From Natribaculum luteum (GTDB lineage: Archaea > Halobacteriota > Halobacteria > Halobacteriales > Natrialbaceae): 64,000 nt of DNA. The translations under genes were made by a program, and so were the position numbers. The stretch's first letter is position 1; each line of letters starts with the position of its first letter. The notes under the pieces are model-generated. The model saw only the letters and a program-made list of their open reading frames with translations, ran no database searches and had not been told where the DNA came from. This document shows, piece by piece, positions 1 through 7,255 of the stretch. The DNA is taken from the NCBI RefSeq assembly GCF_023008545.1, contig NZ_CP095397.1, positions 1,860,001 through 1,924,000 of the forward strand. The letters run 5' to 3'.

Positions 1-1049
1 ACGAACGGGAGTTCCGTCCGGCTTGCGGGGACTTCTGTGCCCTCGAGGCGCACCGTCACCTCGTCCACCTCGAGGCCCCACTCGACGAGCGCGAGCGCGA
101 TCGACGCTTCGCGAATCGGACTCGTCTCGGCGCGAGTCACCTCGCCGACGGCCGCGTCGCCGGCGAAGACCGCCGCGCCGGCGGTCGGCACGGCGTCGCC
201 CTCGAGTTCGAGCCCGATCAGTCGTCGACTGGGCTGGCCGCGATTCTCCACGCGGGAGACGACTTCCTGGCCGACGTAACAGCCCTTCTCGAAGTCGAGT
301 GCGTTCCGGAGCCCGAGGACGTTCGGCACTGTCCCCTCGAGTTCGGTCGCGAAAAGCGGCGACCCGGCCTCGAGCGTGAGCGTGTCCCAGGTCCGGTAGC
401 CAAACGGTGCGGCGTTCATCCCCTGGGTCTCGAGCGTGTCGTAGACTGCCTCGGCGTCGTCGGCCGCACAGACGACGTCGTAGCTCTCCTCGCCGGCTAA
501 GGCGTCCGTTCGGACGACGGTCACGCCCGCCTCGCCCATCGATCCGCGGACGAACGAGTAACGTCGATCGGGCGAGGCGGCCCCGTTCAGGACGCTCGCG
601 ATCTTCTCCGTCGCGGTCGGCCCGTGAACGCCGAAGATCGCGAACTCGTCGGTGGCGTCGCGGACCTCGACGTCCTGGATGAACACCTTCTCGGACCACT
701 CGTCGGCCAGGTCTGCGGCCAGATTCGGCGGCGTAACGAGCAACAGTCGTTCGCCCGCGTTGTAGACGTAGAGGTCGGTCTCGATCCGTCCCTGTGGATC
801 GAGTACGAGTGCGTAACAGCCCTCGCCGTCTTCGGCGGGGACGCGGTTCGAGACGACGTTGTCGACGTACTCGAGGCGGTCGTCACCCTCGACGACGACC
901 ACGCCGTAGGCGGGTTCGAACAGTCCGACGCCGTTTCTGACCGCGCGGTGGGCCCGCTCCGGTCGCCCGTAGTGTTCGACGACTCGTCGCCCATCGCGCT
1001 CGCCGAACGTCGCACCGTGGTCGGCGTGGATGGCTTCGATGACGCTCAT
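1..1049 (-). CDS. GcvT/YgfZ-type folate-binding protein (C-terminus outside window)
   Basis: At least 349 residues are encoded from the ATG at 1049, and the C-terminus runs off the left edge, so the gene is partial. About 250 residues in, it carries K-G-C-Y-V-G-Q-E, a signature shared by glycine-cleavage T-protein (aminomethyltransferase) and the YgfZ-type tetrahydrofolate-binding proteins that help maintain Fe-S enzymes. No other glycine-cleavage gene (gcvH, gcvP) is visible nearby, so the sequence alone does not decide between the two roles. Both are cytoplasmic and folate-dependent. Transcription would run out of the window to the left. The start is the first ATG of the long open frame and begins M-S-V-I-E-A-I-H. 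Confidence 0.85.
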   Translation of the reverse strand, partial: MSVIEAIHADHGATFGERDGRRVVEHYGRPERAHRAVRNGVGLFEPAYGVVVVEGDDRLEYVDNVVSNRVPAEDGEGCYALVLDPQGRIETDLYVYNAGERLLLVTPPNLAADLADEWSEKVFIQDVEVRDATDEFAIFGVHGPTATEKIASVLNGAASPDRRYSFVRGSMGEAGVTVVRTDALAGEESYDVVCAADDAEAVYDTLETQGMNAAPFGYRTWDTLTLEAGSPLFATELEGTVPNVLGLRNALDFEKGCYVGQEVVSRVENRGQPSRRLIGLELEGDAVPTAGAAVFAGDAAVGEVTRAETSPIREASIALALVEWGLEVDEVTVRLEGTEVPASRTELPF

Positions 1050-1127
1050 GCTCGACTCGAGGTGCTTCAACGGTATCAGGATTGTCGATGTTCGCGACGG
1101 GACGACGCTGCGACCGCTGCCGAGTGG

Positions 1128-1421
1128 TTAGAAGGGCATTCGTTCCCGAATCCAGTCGGCGAACGATCCCTCGTCGTCGGCCGGTTCGTCGGGAACGACC
1201 TTCTCGTCGGGTTTGATTACCGTCCGTCCCTCCCGGGACTCGACGACGATGAGGTCGTCTTCTTTCAGCGTCGCGAGAGCGGTTTCGAGGTCGTCGATCT
1301 CCACGGAGACCGCCGCCCGGAGTTCGAAGACGGTCATCCCGTCGTCGACGCGGTTGACGAGCGCGTCGAGGACCGCCACCTCCGTCGACTCCCGGTCCCG
1401 ATACTCCCGCTTTGCTTTCAT
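1128..1421 (-). CDS. Small winged-helix protein (DUF6432-like)
   Basis: A 97-residue protein. A basic N-terminus (MKAKREYRDR) is followed by a stretch that reads as a winged helix-turn-helix: V-L-D-A-L near residue 18, M-T-V-F-E-L, then I-D-D-L-E-T-A-L. A beta wing and an acidic tail ending in W-I-R-E-R-M-P-F complete it. I associate it with the haloarchaeal family DUF6432, from memory of that family rather than a search. The same frame stays open upstream for over 300 codons, but that part is the reverse shadow of the acidic gene at 1527. I therefore start at the ATG at 1421; an alternative ATG lies four codons upstream at 1433. It is divergent from the 1527 gene. A DNA-binding role is inferred. 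Confidence 0.75.
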   Translation of the reverse strand: MKAKREYRDRESTEVAVLDALVNRVDDGMTVFELRAAVSVEIDDLETALATLKEDDLIVVESREGRTVIKPDEKVVPDEPADDEGSFADWIRERMPF

Positions 1422-1494
1422 CTGTACACACATTCGACGACCCGGGATTTGACGTTTGCCGTTCCCGGAAGGTGAGATTCCGTCTTGCAGTACG

Positions 1495-1502
1495 TTTTTT
1501 AT
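1495..1502 (+). promoter_or_regulatory. TATA-like box for the 1527 gene
   Basis: A T-run followed by AT (TTTTTTAT) stands alone in GC-rich sequence, 25-32 bp before the ATG at 1527. That spacing suits an archaeal TATA box driving a nearly leaderless transcript. Placed by inspection only. Confidence 0.4.
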
Positions 1503-1526
1503 GTCCTGAATCGGTATGAATGAACA

Positions 1527-2351
1527 ATGGTCCTGCGATGTTCGCTGCTCGGGCACGAGTACGGCGACGCCGACGTCGAGCGCGAGCGCGAAGAGCGTGG
1601 CAGCGAGGTCGTCGTGATCGTCCGGGAGTACGAGGAGTGTACCCGCTGTGGCGAACGACGCGTCATCAGCGAGAACACCGAAGTGACGAGTCTCGCCGCC
1701 GAGACGACAGACGACTCGAGCCGCGACGAAGACGAGACCGGCGTCGACGAGAGCGTCGACGACGCCGAACCGGACGACGAGCTCGACGTGCCGACCGACG
1801 AACACGGCGAGCCGATCACCGACGACGCCGAAATCCTCGACGACGAGGCAATCGAACCCGACCGCGAACGCGAACGCGGCGAGTGGCCCGACTCCGACGA
1901 CGTCGGTCCGCCCGTCGGCGCGGAGAACGAACCGGCGGCCTGGCCCGAGACGGACGACGACGCAGACGCCGTCGACGATTCCACGACCGTCCTCGACTCC
2001 GACGACGTCGACTCGCCCGTCGGCGCGGAGAACGAACCGACGTCCTGGCCCGAGACAGACGACGACGCCGTCTTCGTCGACGCCGACGTCGAGAGCGACC
2101 CATCGGCCGCCGACACGGCGGTTGCCGACCACGGACCTGCCGGCACCGAAACCGGTGCCGGAACTGGAACTGGAATCGCCAGCGCCCAGGAAGCGCCCAC
2201 GCCCGGCGAAGGAACCCCTCCCGAGGGCGTCGCGACCGAGTTCTTCTGTCCGCAGTGTTCGTTCGTCGCCCCCGGCGATCGCGGTTCGCTGCGCGCGGGC
2301 GACATCTGCCCCGAGTGTCGGAAGGGCTACCTCGGCGAACGCGAACGGTAG
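1527..2351 (+). CDS. Haloarchaeal zinc-ribbon protein with acidic linker (DUF7093-like)
   Basis: A 274-residue protein in three parts. Residues 1-55 hold C5, H10 and a C-T-R-C-G pair at 38-42, a possible zinc site. Residues about 60-235 are an acidic, Asp/Glu-rich linker. Residues about 240-270 form a second zinc ribbon (F-C-P-Q-C, then I-C-P-E-C). The linker holds an internal duplication: P-V-G-A-E-N-E-P followed by W-P-E-T-D-D-D occurs near residue 127 and again near 163. The N-terminus resembles what I know as DUF7093, found only in haloarchaea; its function is unknown. No signal peptide or membrane segment is seen, so it should be cytoplasmic. It is divergent from the small winged-helix gene. 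Confidence 0.8.
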   Translation: MVLRCSLLGHEYGDADVEREREERGSEVVVIVREYEECTRCGERRVISENTEVTSLAAETTDDSSRDEDETGVDESVDDAEPDDELDVPTDEHGEPITDDAEILDDEAIEPDRERERGEWPDSDDVGPPVGAENEPAAWPETDDDADAVDDSTTVLDSDDVDSPVGAENEPTSWPETDDDAVFVDADVESDPSAADTAVADHGPAGTETGAGTGTGIASAQEAPTPGEGTPPEGVATEFFCPQCSFVAPGDRGSLRAGDICPECRKGYLGERER

Positions 2352-2495
2352 ACGGCGGCCACGTTCTCCACACACCGACTCTCGCTACGACCGAGATGTC
2401 TCGTTGCCGAGGTGTGGCGTCGCCTCACTCGAGACGGCGAGACACGCACGTGTGCTATGAAAAGAGGTAAACGCTCCCCCGTGTATCTCCAATCC

Positions 2496-2879
2496 ATGAA
2501 GGAGTACAAGATGCGTCGCGGTGAGTATCTCGAGGAGCGGATTCCCGACATGGAAGCCACAGTCGAGGATTACTTCGGTCCCATCACCGACACCGAGGAG
2601 TTCAAGGGCAGCGAACTCTTCGTCGTCGCAGAGCCGGACAACCCCGTCTTCGAACGCATCGTCGTCGGTACCGTCGAGTACTCCGGAAAGAAAGACAAAC
2701 TCGCCGTCGAGTTCCACGAACGTGACCCGACCGAACTCGGCCCCGACGAACTCGAGGCCGCAGCCGACGCCGTCGACGCCAAAAACGACTTCCTGCTCGA
2801 GGCGACGGGCCGGGACGCGAAGGCTCGCCGCGACTCGATGAAACGCTCCGTCGAGGACGACCCGGATCACGACTTCTAA
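2496..2879 (+). CDS. DUF5611 family protein
   Basis: A 127-residue cytoplasmic protein beginning M-K-E-Y-K-M-R-R-G and containing F-E-R-I-V-V-G-T-V-E-Y-S-G-K-K-D. This agrees with the conserved haloarchaeal family DUF5611 as I remember it. The frame is open 28 codons further upstream to a GTG at 2412, but family members start at MKEYK, so I use the ATG at 2496. Its function is not known. The stop codon TAA at 2877-2879 is immediately followed by a 108-bp palindromic element, so the element probably forms the 3' end of the transcript. Confidence 0.85.
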   Translation: MKEYKMRRGEYLEERIPDMEATVEDYFGPITDTEEFKGSELFVVAEPDNPVFERIVVGTVEYSGKKDKLAVEFHERDPTELGPDELEAAADAVDAKNDFLLEATGRDAKARRDSMKRSVEDDPDHDF

Positions 2880-2987
2880 TACTGCCGGACAACACGGTTC
2901 AGCCATCGATCGCACTCGAGACGCTGTCGTCGCTGACGACAGCCGTCGAGACGCGATCGAGTCGTCACTGACTGTTGTCCGGTAGTA
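2880..2987 (+). repeat. Palindromic element, family A copy 1 (108 bp)
   Basis: The terminal inverted repeats are TACTGCCGGACAACA (2880-2894) and TGTTGTCCGGTAGTA (2973-2987), matching at 14 of 15 positions. The interior holds a perfect hairpin, CTGTCGTC-GCT-GACGACAG. TAA lies on both sides (2877-2879, the stop codon of the upstream gene, and 2988-2990), consistent with a 3-bp target-site duplication. Copies of identical length lie at 41224-41331 and 53478-53585. It has no coding capacity; it looks like a MITE and probably acts as a terminator. Confidence 0.8.
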
Positions 2988-3118
2988 TAACCCGCTCGGC
3001 GACGGGTTCGTCTCCTCGAGTCTGTGTTCCGACGTCGACGTGGCGGATACTGATCGACGACCCGCCGTCATGTCGGATGACGATCGGCGATTCGATCGCG
3101 TGACTCGCCGATGTATCA

Positions 3119-3198
3119 TAATGATGGCTGTGACTGGGTGCCGACGCAACCGCACGATGGTTCGCGGTTGCGGCGGTACAGACTCACAGCCATCGTTA
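3119..3198 (-). repeat. Palindromic element C (80 bp) downstream of the lipoprotein gene
   Basis: The terminal inverted repeats TAATGATGGCTGTGA (3119-3133) and TCACAGCCATCGTTA (3184-3198) match at 14 of 15 positions. A perfect inner stem pairs CGCAACCGC with GCGGTTGCG. TCA flanks both ends (3116-3118 and 3199-3201), which is TGA read on the minus strand. Between the element and the lipoprotein stop codon lies a diverged copy of its own terminal sequence, so TGATAACGAT-R-GCTG is present twice in tandem. The rest of 2988-3213 shows no gene. Confidence 0.7.
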
Positions 3199-3213
3199 TC
3201 ACAGCTATCGTTA

Positions 3214-3690
3214 TCAGTCCCGATAGCGTCGTCGCTGGACGACGGACGTGACGCGTGCGCGCTCGTCGTCGAACTGGACGGTGACGACGTCTCCGACTTC
3301 GATTTCGTTGAAGTCGTCGCGGGCGATCCACGCCGCTCGACAGTGCCGACTCTCGTCCGTTCTGACCACCGTACAGGTACGGACGCCGTACCGAACCTCG
3401 GCGAACCGCCGCTCGAGTGCTCGAGCCGTCGCGTCGGTGACGACGAGCGGTTTCCCGTCGCCGACCTCGTCCGCGAGGAGGTCGTGGACCTCGCCGCTGT
3501 ACCACGGACCGTCCACCGCACTCCAGTACTGTCTGTCGGCGACGTCGAAAATATAGCGGCCGTCCTCGCGGTGGTCGGTGACCCGGACGAACTTCTGGAC
3601 GACCTCGACGCGGTTAGTGTATCCGAATCTAGTGGTACAGCCGGCGAGTGCCACACTCGAGACGGCGGCGAGGACGGCACGTCGATTCAC
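3214..3690 (-). CDS. Putative secreted lipoprotein of unknown function
   Basis: A 158-residue protein from a GTG start at 3690. The N-terminus has R-R, a short hydrophobic stretch and the lipobox L-A-G-C near residue 18, so it is probably lipidated and held on the outside of the membrane. The mature part (about 140 residues) has no motif I recognise. It contains a Y-I-F-D-V-A-D strand region and a C-terminal V-G-D-V-V-T-V-Q-F segment suggesting a small beta-rich fold. The frame is open 54 codons further upstream, but that part lacks signal-peptide character, which is why I place the start at the GTG. It sits in line with the NUDIX-like gene at 4321 (91 bp gap) and may share its transcript. 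Confidence 0.65.
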   Translation of the reverse strand: MNRRAVLAAVSSVALAGCTTRFGYTNRVEVVQKFVRVTDHREDGRYIFDVADRQYWSAVDGPWYSGEVHDLLADEVGDGKPLVVTDATARALERRFAEVRYGVRTCTVVRTDESRHCRAAWIARDDFNEIEVGDVVTVQFDDERARVTSVVQRRRYRD

Positions 3691-3781
3691 TGCCGGACGG
3701 TTGGTAACCGACTCAAGAGTACTTTTCCCTGACTCTATCGAAATCCGCCACGACGAGGCGTGCTGGGTACCGGATATCCGT

Positions 3782-4321
3782 TCAGTCGACGAACAGCTCT
3801 GTGCCAGGGATCTCGTCCGCCCCGGCGGGGAGTTCGTCGAACCAGGCAGCATCCTCGACAGGATCGCCCTGGGGGGTCGCCGCCGTCAGGTCGTAACTGC
3901 CGGAAACTGTCGAGGCGCTGAAGGTGACGAATCCTCGGGATGCCGTCTTCTCCCCGTCCGCCGTCTGGACGCGGACGTCCCAGACGCCTTCGATCCCGTC
4001 GAGTTCGACGGCGAACCCGATGGTCTCCCGAACGTGTTCCGCGATTGCCGTGGCGAAGTCAGCCTCGGGATCGACCGGTGCGACGGGAATTTTCCACGAG
4101 CAGGTGTCGGTGAGCCGTCGGAACAGCAGGTCGCCGTCGTGGTTCGTGATACCCACTCCGGCGAGATCGGCGAGCGCTGCTACCTCGTCGACGATTTCCT
4201 CGTCGACTACGTCCGTCTGCTCGTGAAACGCGACGTCGTCGCGGGTGCGCAGCGATTCGTAGTCGACGATCGGTTCGGTGATGGTCGATGGGGATTCGTC
4301 CCCGGGATGGTGACTCGTCAT
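3782..4321 (-). CDS. NUDIX-fold protein with degenerate Nudix box
   Basis: A 179-residue protein. The region around W-K-I-P-V-A-P-V and A-T-A-I-A-E-H-V-R-E-T-I-G-F matches haloarchaeal proteins annotated as NUDIX-domain. The canonical box (G-x5-E-x7-R-E-U-x-E-E-x-G-U) is eroded, however: only V-R-E-T-I-G remains recognisable, and the paired catalytic glutamates are missing. A hydrolase role is therefore doubtful, and a nucleotide-binding or regulatory role is equally possible. The ATG at 4321 (M-T-S-H-H) is chosen because the upstream 32 codons look non-conserved and low-complexity. About 280 bp further upstream is non-coding with a few AT-rich patches. Confidence 0.7.
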   Translation of the reverse strand: MTSHHPGDESPSTITEPIVDYESLRTRDDVAFHEQTDVVDEEIVDEVAALADLAGVGITNHDGDLLFRRLTDTCSWKIPVAPVDPEADFATAIAEHVRETIGFAVELDGIEGVWDVRVQTADGEKTASRGFVTFSASTVSGSYDLTAATPQGDPVEDAAWFDELPAGADEIPGTELFVD

Positions 4322-4599
4322 CGATTGGCTGGTCGAACTCGGTTTCGGCACTGGTCCGCTGGTCGTTTCCGTGCTGTGTCCCCGTCGGTTGACGTCGTGT
4401 ACGAAAATCGTGGGCACTTGCGCTGATCGACGGCGGTACGAACGCCGTAGCTAGTTCTCTCGGTAATTGACAAAAGTTCTTCGTGAAACATCGACAATAC
4501 GTCCGTCGTTATTGCCGATAGCTGATTGCAAGAGCAGCCGGTACTGTCCCGAAAACGAGTTCGAAACCGATATGTCCGTCAGGTCGAACCAGTCGGCCG

Positions 4600-4767
4600 A
4601 TGAAACGCACGACGTTCTGGCTGACGACGCTCGTCGCACACCTGATCCTCGCCGTCGGCGTGGCCGCTCACGCCCGTGTGACCGACCGCGACGCCGGCAA
4701 CTGGCCCTACCTGACGCTGGCGTTCGGGCTGTTCGGCGTCGCCGGCTACGTCCTCGGAAACCGGTAG
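4600..4767 (+). CDS. Small two-helix membrane protein
   Basis: A 55-residue open frame from ATG 4600 to TAG 4765. It starts M-K-R-T-T-F-W and has two hydrophobic stretches, about residues 7-24 (L-V-A-H-L-I-L-A-V-G-V-A) and 35-52 (Y-L-T-L-A-F-G-L-F-G-V-A-G). A short polar loop holding R-D-A-G-N-W joins them. Codon use (G/C third positions) matches neighbouring genes. It converges on the pitA gene. Its function is unknown. It is easily missed by gene finders because of its size. Confidence 0.65.
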   Translation: MKRTTFWLTTLVAHLILAVGVAAHARVTDRDAGNWPYLTLAFGLFGVAGYVLGNR

Positions 4768-4792
4768 CATCTCTCCACGCCGGTCGACGACG

Positions 4793-4957
4793 CTCGAGTG
4801 GCCCTACGCTGCCGGACGACGCGGTGCAGCCCTCGGCCGCACTCGAACTCGAGTGGCCCTACGCTGCCGGACGACGCGGTGCAGCCCTCGGCCGCACTCG
4901 AACTCGAGTGGCCCTACGCTGCCGGACGACGCGGTGCAGCCCTCGGCCGCACTCGAA
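4793..4957 (+). repeat. Three tandem 55-bp repeats derived from family A
   Basis: A 55-bp unit occurs three times head to tail with no mismatch I can see (4793-4847, 4848-4902, 4903-4957), followed by the first few bases of a fourth. About 38 bp of each unit (CTGCCGGACGACGCGGTGCA onward) resembles the left end of the 108-bp family A elements. Open frames across it are artefacts of the 55-bp period. It lies in the gap between the small membrane gene and pitA. Confidence 0.85.
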
Positions 4958-5007
4958 CTCGAGTCGCTGTCGCCGTCTCGAGCGCGCTCTGCTCTGGTGT
5001 GTCCCGA

Positions 5008-5082
5008 TACTGTCTGCTGTCCTGTATACGAGTGCCCGCCGACGGCTGGCGGTTCTCCGGAACCGACGGCCAGCAGTCGTTC
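5008..5082 (-). repeat. Palindromic element, family B, at the pitA stop codon
   Basis: It begins TACTGTCTGCTGT (5008-5020), the family B end. It contains a perfect hairpin CGGTTC-TCCG-GAACCG and ends in GGCCAGCAGTCGTTC, which is partly complementary to the start. Its right edge directly touches the pitA stop codon TAG (5083-5085 on the minus strand). Likely role: 3' terminator of pitA. Confidence 0.6.
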
Positions 5083-6543
5083 CTAGGCGAGGAAGACGTG
5101 TCGCGGTCGGTCTTCGAGAACGTCTCGTCCGTACTCGACGGTCTCGGAGAAGGCGTCGCTGCGGAAGAACGCCATCGCGTCCTCGCGGGAGTCCCAGCGG
5201 CTGGCGATGAACATGTCGTTTTCGTCCTCGCGGTTGGCCAGCAGGTTGGACTTGCGGTGGCCGTCCATATCCGCGAGCAGGCCGCCAACCTCCTCGAACG
5301 TCTCGACGAACTCCTCGCGGTAGTCGGGCTTGACCGTGTAGAACATGCCCATCGTTCCCCACGAGTCTTCCTCGTCGTCGCCCGCCTGGCGCACGATGCC
5401 GGGGAGGTCGGCGAGAAATCCCGCGGCCGTGTCCGCGGCACTCTCGGTCTCCCAGAGGCTGACGACGGCGCTCTCGTCGGCGTCCGACTCGTAGACTGCG
5501 GTCTTGACGTGCGTGTCGTAGTGGTCGAAGTTCGTACGCAGGCCGTCGACCTCTTCGAACAGCTCGTCGGCGTCTGCCTCGGAGTAGAGGACGACCGCGT
5601 GGACGTCCTCGCCGTGTGGCTGCCCGGCGTAGACGCCCACCTCCTCGAGTTCGCTCCGGACTTCCTCACCCTCGCTGCCGTGTGGGTGCCCACCCGCGTC
5701 GGCGTCGCCGTGGGGATGGACGCCCTCGCCGTCGTGGCTCTCGGCGACCTCCTGCGAGACGGGTTCGCCGGCGAGGTAGGCCTCGAGGTTCTCGGGGGCG
5801 AACCGGCGGCCGACGAAGAACGGGCCGAACTCGGCGTAGCGCGACGTCGAGGGGTCGAATCGCATCTCGTAGAGCAGGCTCTTGATGTCCGTCGGATCGT
5901 TGGCAAACAGCGTCACGCCCCACTCGTAGTCGTCGAAGCCGACACTGCTCGAGATGACCTGCGTGACCTTGCCGGCGTACTTCTTGCCGATCTCGCCGTG
6001 TGCCTCCATGTGCTCTGCGCGCTCGTCGAACGGCAGGTCGTACCAGTTGTACTCCGGATCGCGACGCTTGTCCATCGGGTAGAAGTTGACGTACTCGGCG
6101 TCGGGAATCTCCGGGTGGAGGCGCATCTGGATGTAGCGGGCGATGCCCGTATCCTCGACCTCGCCGTCTTCCTCGAAGTACTCGCTCGAGACGTACCCCG
6201 AGACTTCGGTCACGGAGACGTACGAGTCGGACCGCTCGGTGAAGTCGGCCAGCGCGGTCTGCTCGAAGCGGCGCTCGAGCACGTCGAGGTCCGCCATCGA
6301 CGGCCGGATGTGCACGAGCATGAGGTCGGCCTCGTGGCCCACCATCGAGAACGTCGCCGAACTCCCTTCGTCGGCGTCCTCGACGCGTTCGCAGGCGGCG
6401 AGAAAGTCGACGCCTTCCTCGATGGCCTGTCGCCGACTGCGGCCGGGGGCCGCCCGCCAGGCGTCCCAGTCGACCGTCAGGAACTCGTGTAGGATGTACC
6501 ATCCTTCTTCGGTCTGCGGCGGTTCGCGTCTACGTCGCTCCAT
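5083..6543 (-). CDS. pitA: PitA-type fusion: chlorite-dismutase-like heme protein plus ABM domain
   Basis: A 486-residue fusion. Residues about 10-250 are a chlorite dismutase/HemQ-like domain (Y-P-M-D-K-R-R, N-W-Y, H-M-E-A-H-G, K-K-Y-A-G-K-V, D-D-Y-E-W-G-V). Next comes an acidic linker with six His (HPHGDADAGGHPHG and nearby). Residues about 310-485 are an antibiotic-biosynthesis-monooxygenase-like ferredoxin fold with S-R-W-D-S-R-E-D-A. This architecture is known from haloarchaea as PitA. Bacterial HemQ decarboxylates coproheme, but haloarchaea are thought to make heme through siroheme, so that role is not assured here; heme binding or peroxide-linked chemistry is possible. It is divergent from a PadR regulator, and the 150-bp gap holds a palindrome. 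Confidence 0.88.
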   Translation of the reverse strand: MERRRREPPQTEEGWYILHEFLTVDWDAWRAAPGRSRRQAIEEGVDFLAACERVEDADEGSSATFSMVGHEADLMLVHIRPSMADLDVLERRFEQTALADFTERSDSYVSVTEVSGYVSSEYFEEDGEVEDTGIARYIQMRLHPEIPDAEYVNFYPMDKRRDPEYNWYDLPFDERAEHMEAHGEIGKKYAGKVTQVISSSVGFDDYEWGVTLFANDPTDIKSLLYEMRFDPSTSRYAEFGPFFVGRRFAPENLEAYLAGEPVSQEVAESHDGEGVHPHGDADAGGHPHGSEGEEVRSELEEVGVYAGQPHGEDVHAVVLYSEADADELFEEVDGLRTNFDHYDTHVKTAVYESDADESAVVSLWETESAADTAAGFLADLPGIVRQAGDDEEDSWGTMGMFYTVKPDYREEFVETFEEVGGLLADMDGHRKSNLLANREDENDMFIASRWDSREDAMAFFRSDAFSETVEYGRDVLEDRPRHVFLA

Positions 6544-6623
6544 AACCGCGGGTTAGGAGCCAGGAAGTAAAGGGATTGCTTTTGTGGATTCGACGACGTT
6601 CGGCCCACTCGTCCCGGTTACCG

Positions 6624-6637
6624 CCCGCCACGGCGGG
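6624..6637. promoter_or_regulatory. Palindrome between pitA and padR (candidate operator)
   Basis: CCCGCC-AC-GGCGGG is a perfect 6-bp inverted repeat with a 2-bp spacer. It lies in the 150-bp divergent gap, 81 bp after the pitA start and 57 bp before the padR start. PadR-type regulators commonly bind inverted repeats near their own gene, so autoregulation and control of pitA are plausible. This is inferred from position only. Confidence 0.35.
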
Positions 6638-6693
6638 TGGGATTTGCGGACGACCGAAACCCTTTACGTATCCCCGTTTAAAGCGTCGGGCAC

Positions 6694-7218
6694 ATGCGGA
6701 AAAGTGGGCCGCCAAAGGGGTTGATCGCCTATCTCGTCCTCGAGTTGCTCGAGGAGAAGCCACGCTACGGCTACGAGATACTCAAAGAAATCCGTGAGAT
6801 AAGCGGCGGTCACTGGGAGCCGTCGTACGGCTCTGTCTACCCGATTCTCTACAAGTTCGAGGAGAAAGGCTGGGCCGAGCGAATCGAACGCGAGGACGAA
6901 CCCGACCGGAAGTACTTCGAACTCACCGACGCGGGCCACGAGGAACTCGAGCACCGCCGCGAGACGAGCGGCGAGAACGCGAAGGACTTCGCCGACGTCA
7001 TCCTCGGGTTCTTTCACGTCTACGCTGCGTTTTCGACCGACGAACGGTTCGATATTCCCCCACTCGAGGGAGCGTGGCGCTTCGACGAGGAGTTCAGCGC
7101 CTGGATCGTCGAACAGGTCGTCCGCCACCACGAACACTACTTCGACACCGACTTCGAGCGCGTTCCCGACACGCCAGAGGAGTTCTACGAGCGCCACGGA
7201 ATCGACGACGAAGAGTGA
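6694..7218 (+). CDS. PadR-family transcriptional regulator
   Basis: A 174-residue protein. Residues 1-85 are a PadR winged helix: K-G-L-I-A-Y-L-V-L-E-L-L, Y-G-Y-E-I-L-K-E-I, the hallmark P-S-Y-G-S-V-Y-P-I-L, then R-K-Y-F-E-L-T-D-A-G. The C-terminal 85 residues are helical and acidic and probably dimerise or sense a ligand. PadR proteins are usually repressors of adjacent genes. The divergent pitA gene is the obvious candidate target, and AT-rich promoter sequence (GTTTAAAG) lies just upstream of the start. The ligand is unknown. Confidence 0.9.
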   Translation: MRKSGPPKGLIAYLVLELLEEKPRYGYEILKEIREISGGHWEPSYGSVYPILYKFEEKGWAERIEREDEPDRKYFELTDAGHEELEHRRETSGENAKDFADVILGFFHVYAAFSTDERFDIPPLEGAWRFDEEFSAWIVEQVVRHHEHYFDTDFERVPDTPEEFYERHGIDDEE

Positions 7219-7255
7219 GGTCGGCCGTCTCCTTTCGTTCGGACGCCTGCGGCTC

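Noticed and set aside
1128..2375. A 415-residue minus-strand open frame covering the acidic gene at 1527.
   Set aside because: Only its last 97 residues look like protein; the rest is the reverse complement of Asp/Glu codons, which in GC-rich DNA stays open. The real gene starts near 1421.
4798..6492. A 564-residue plus-strand frame antiparallel to pitA.
   Set aside because: It is the complement of pitA, extended by the 55-bp repeats. Composition is Val/Leu/Asp/Arg shadow type with no motif.
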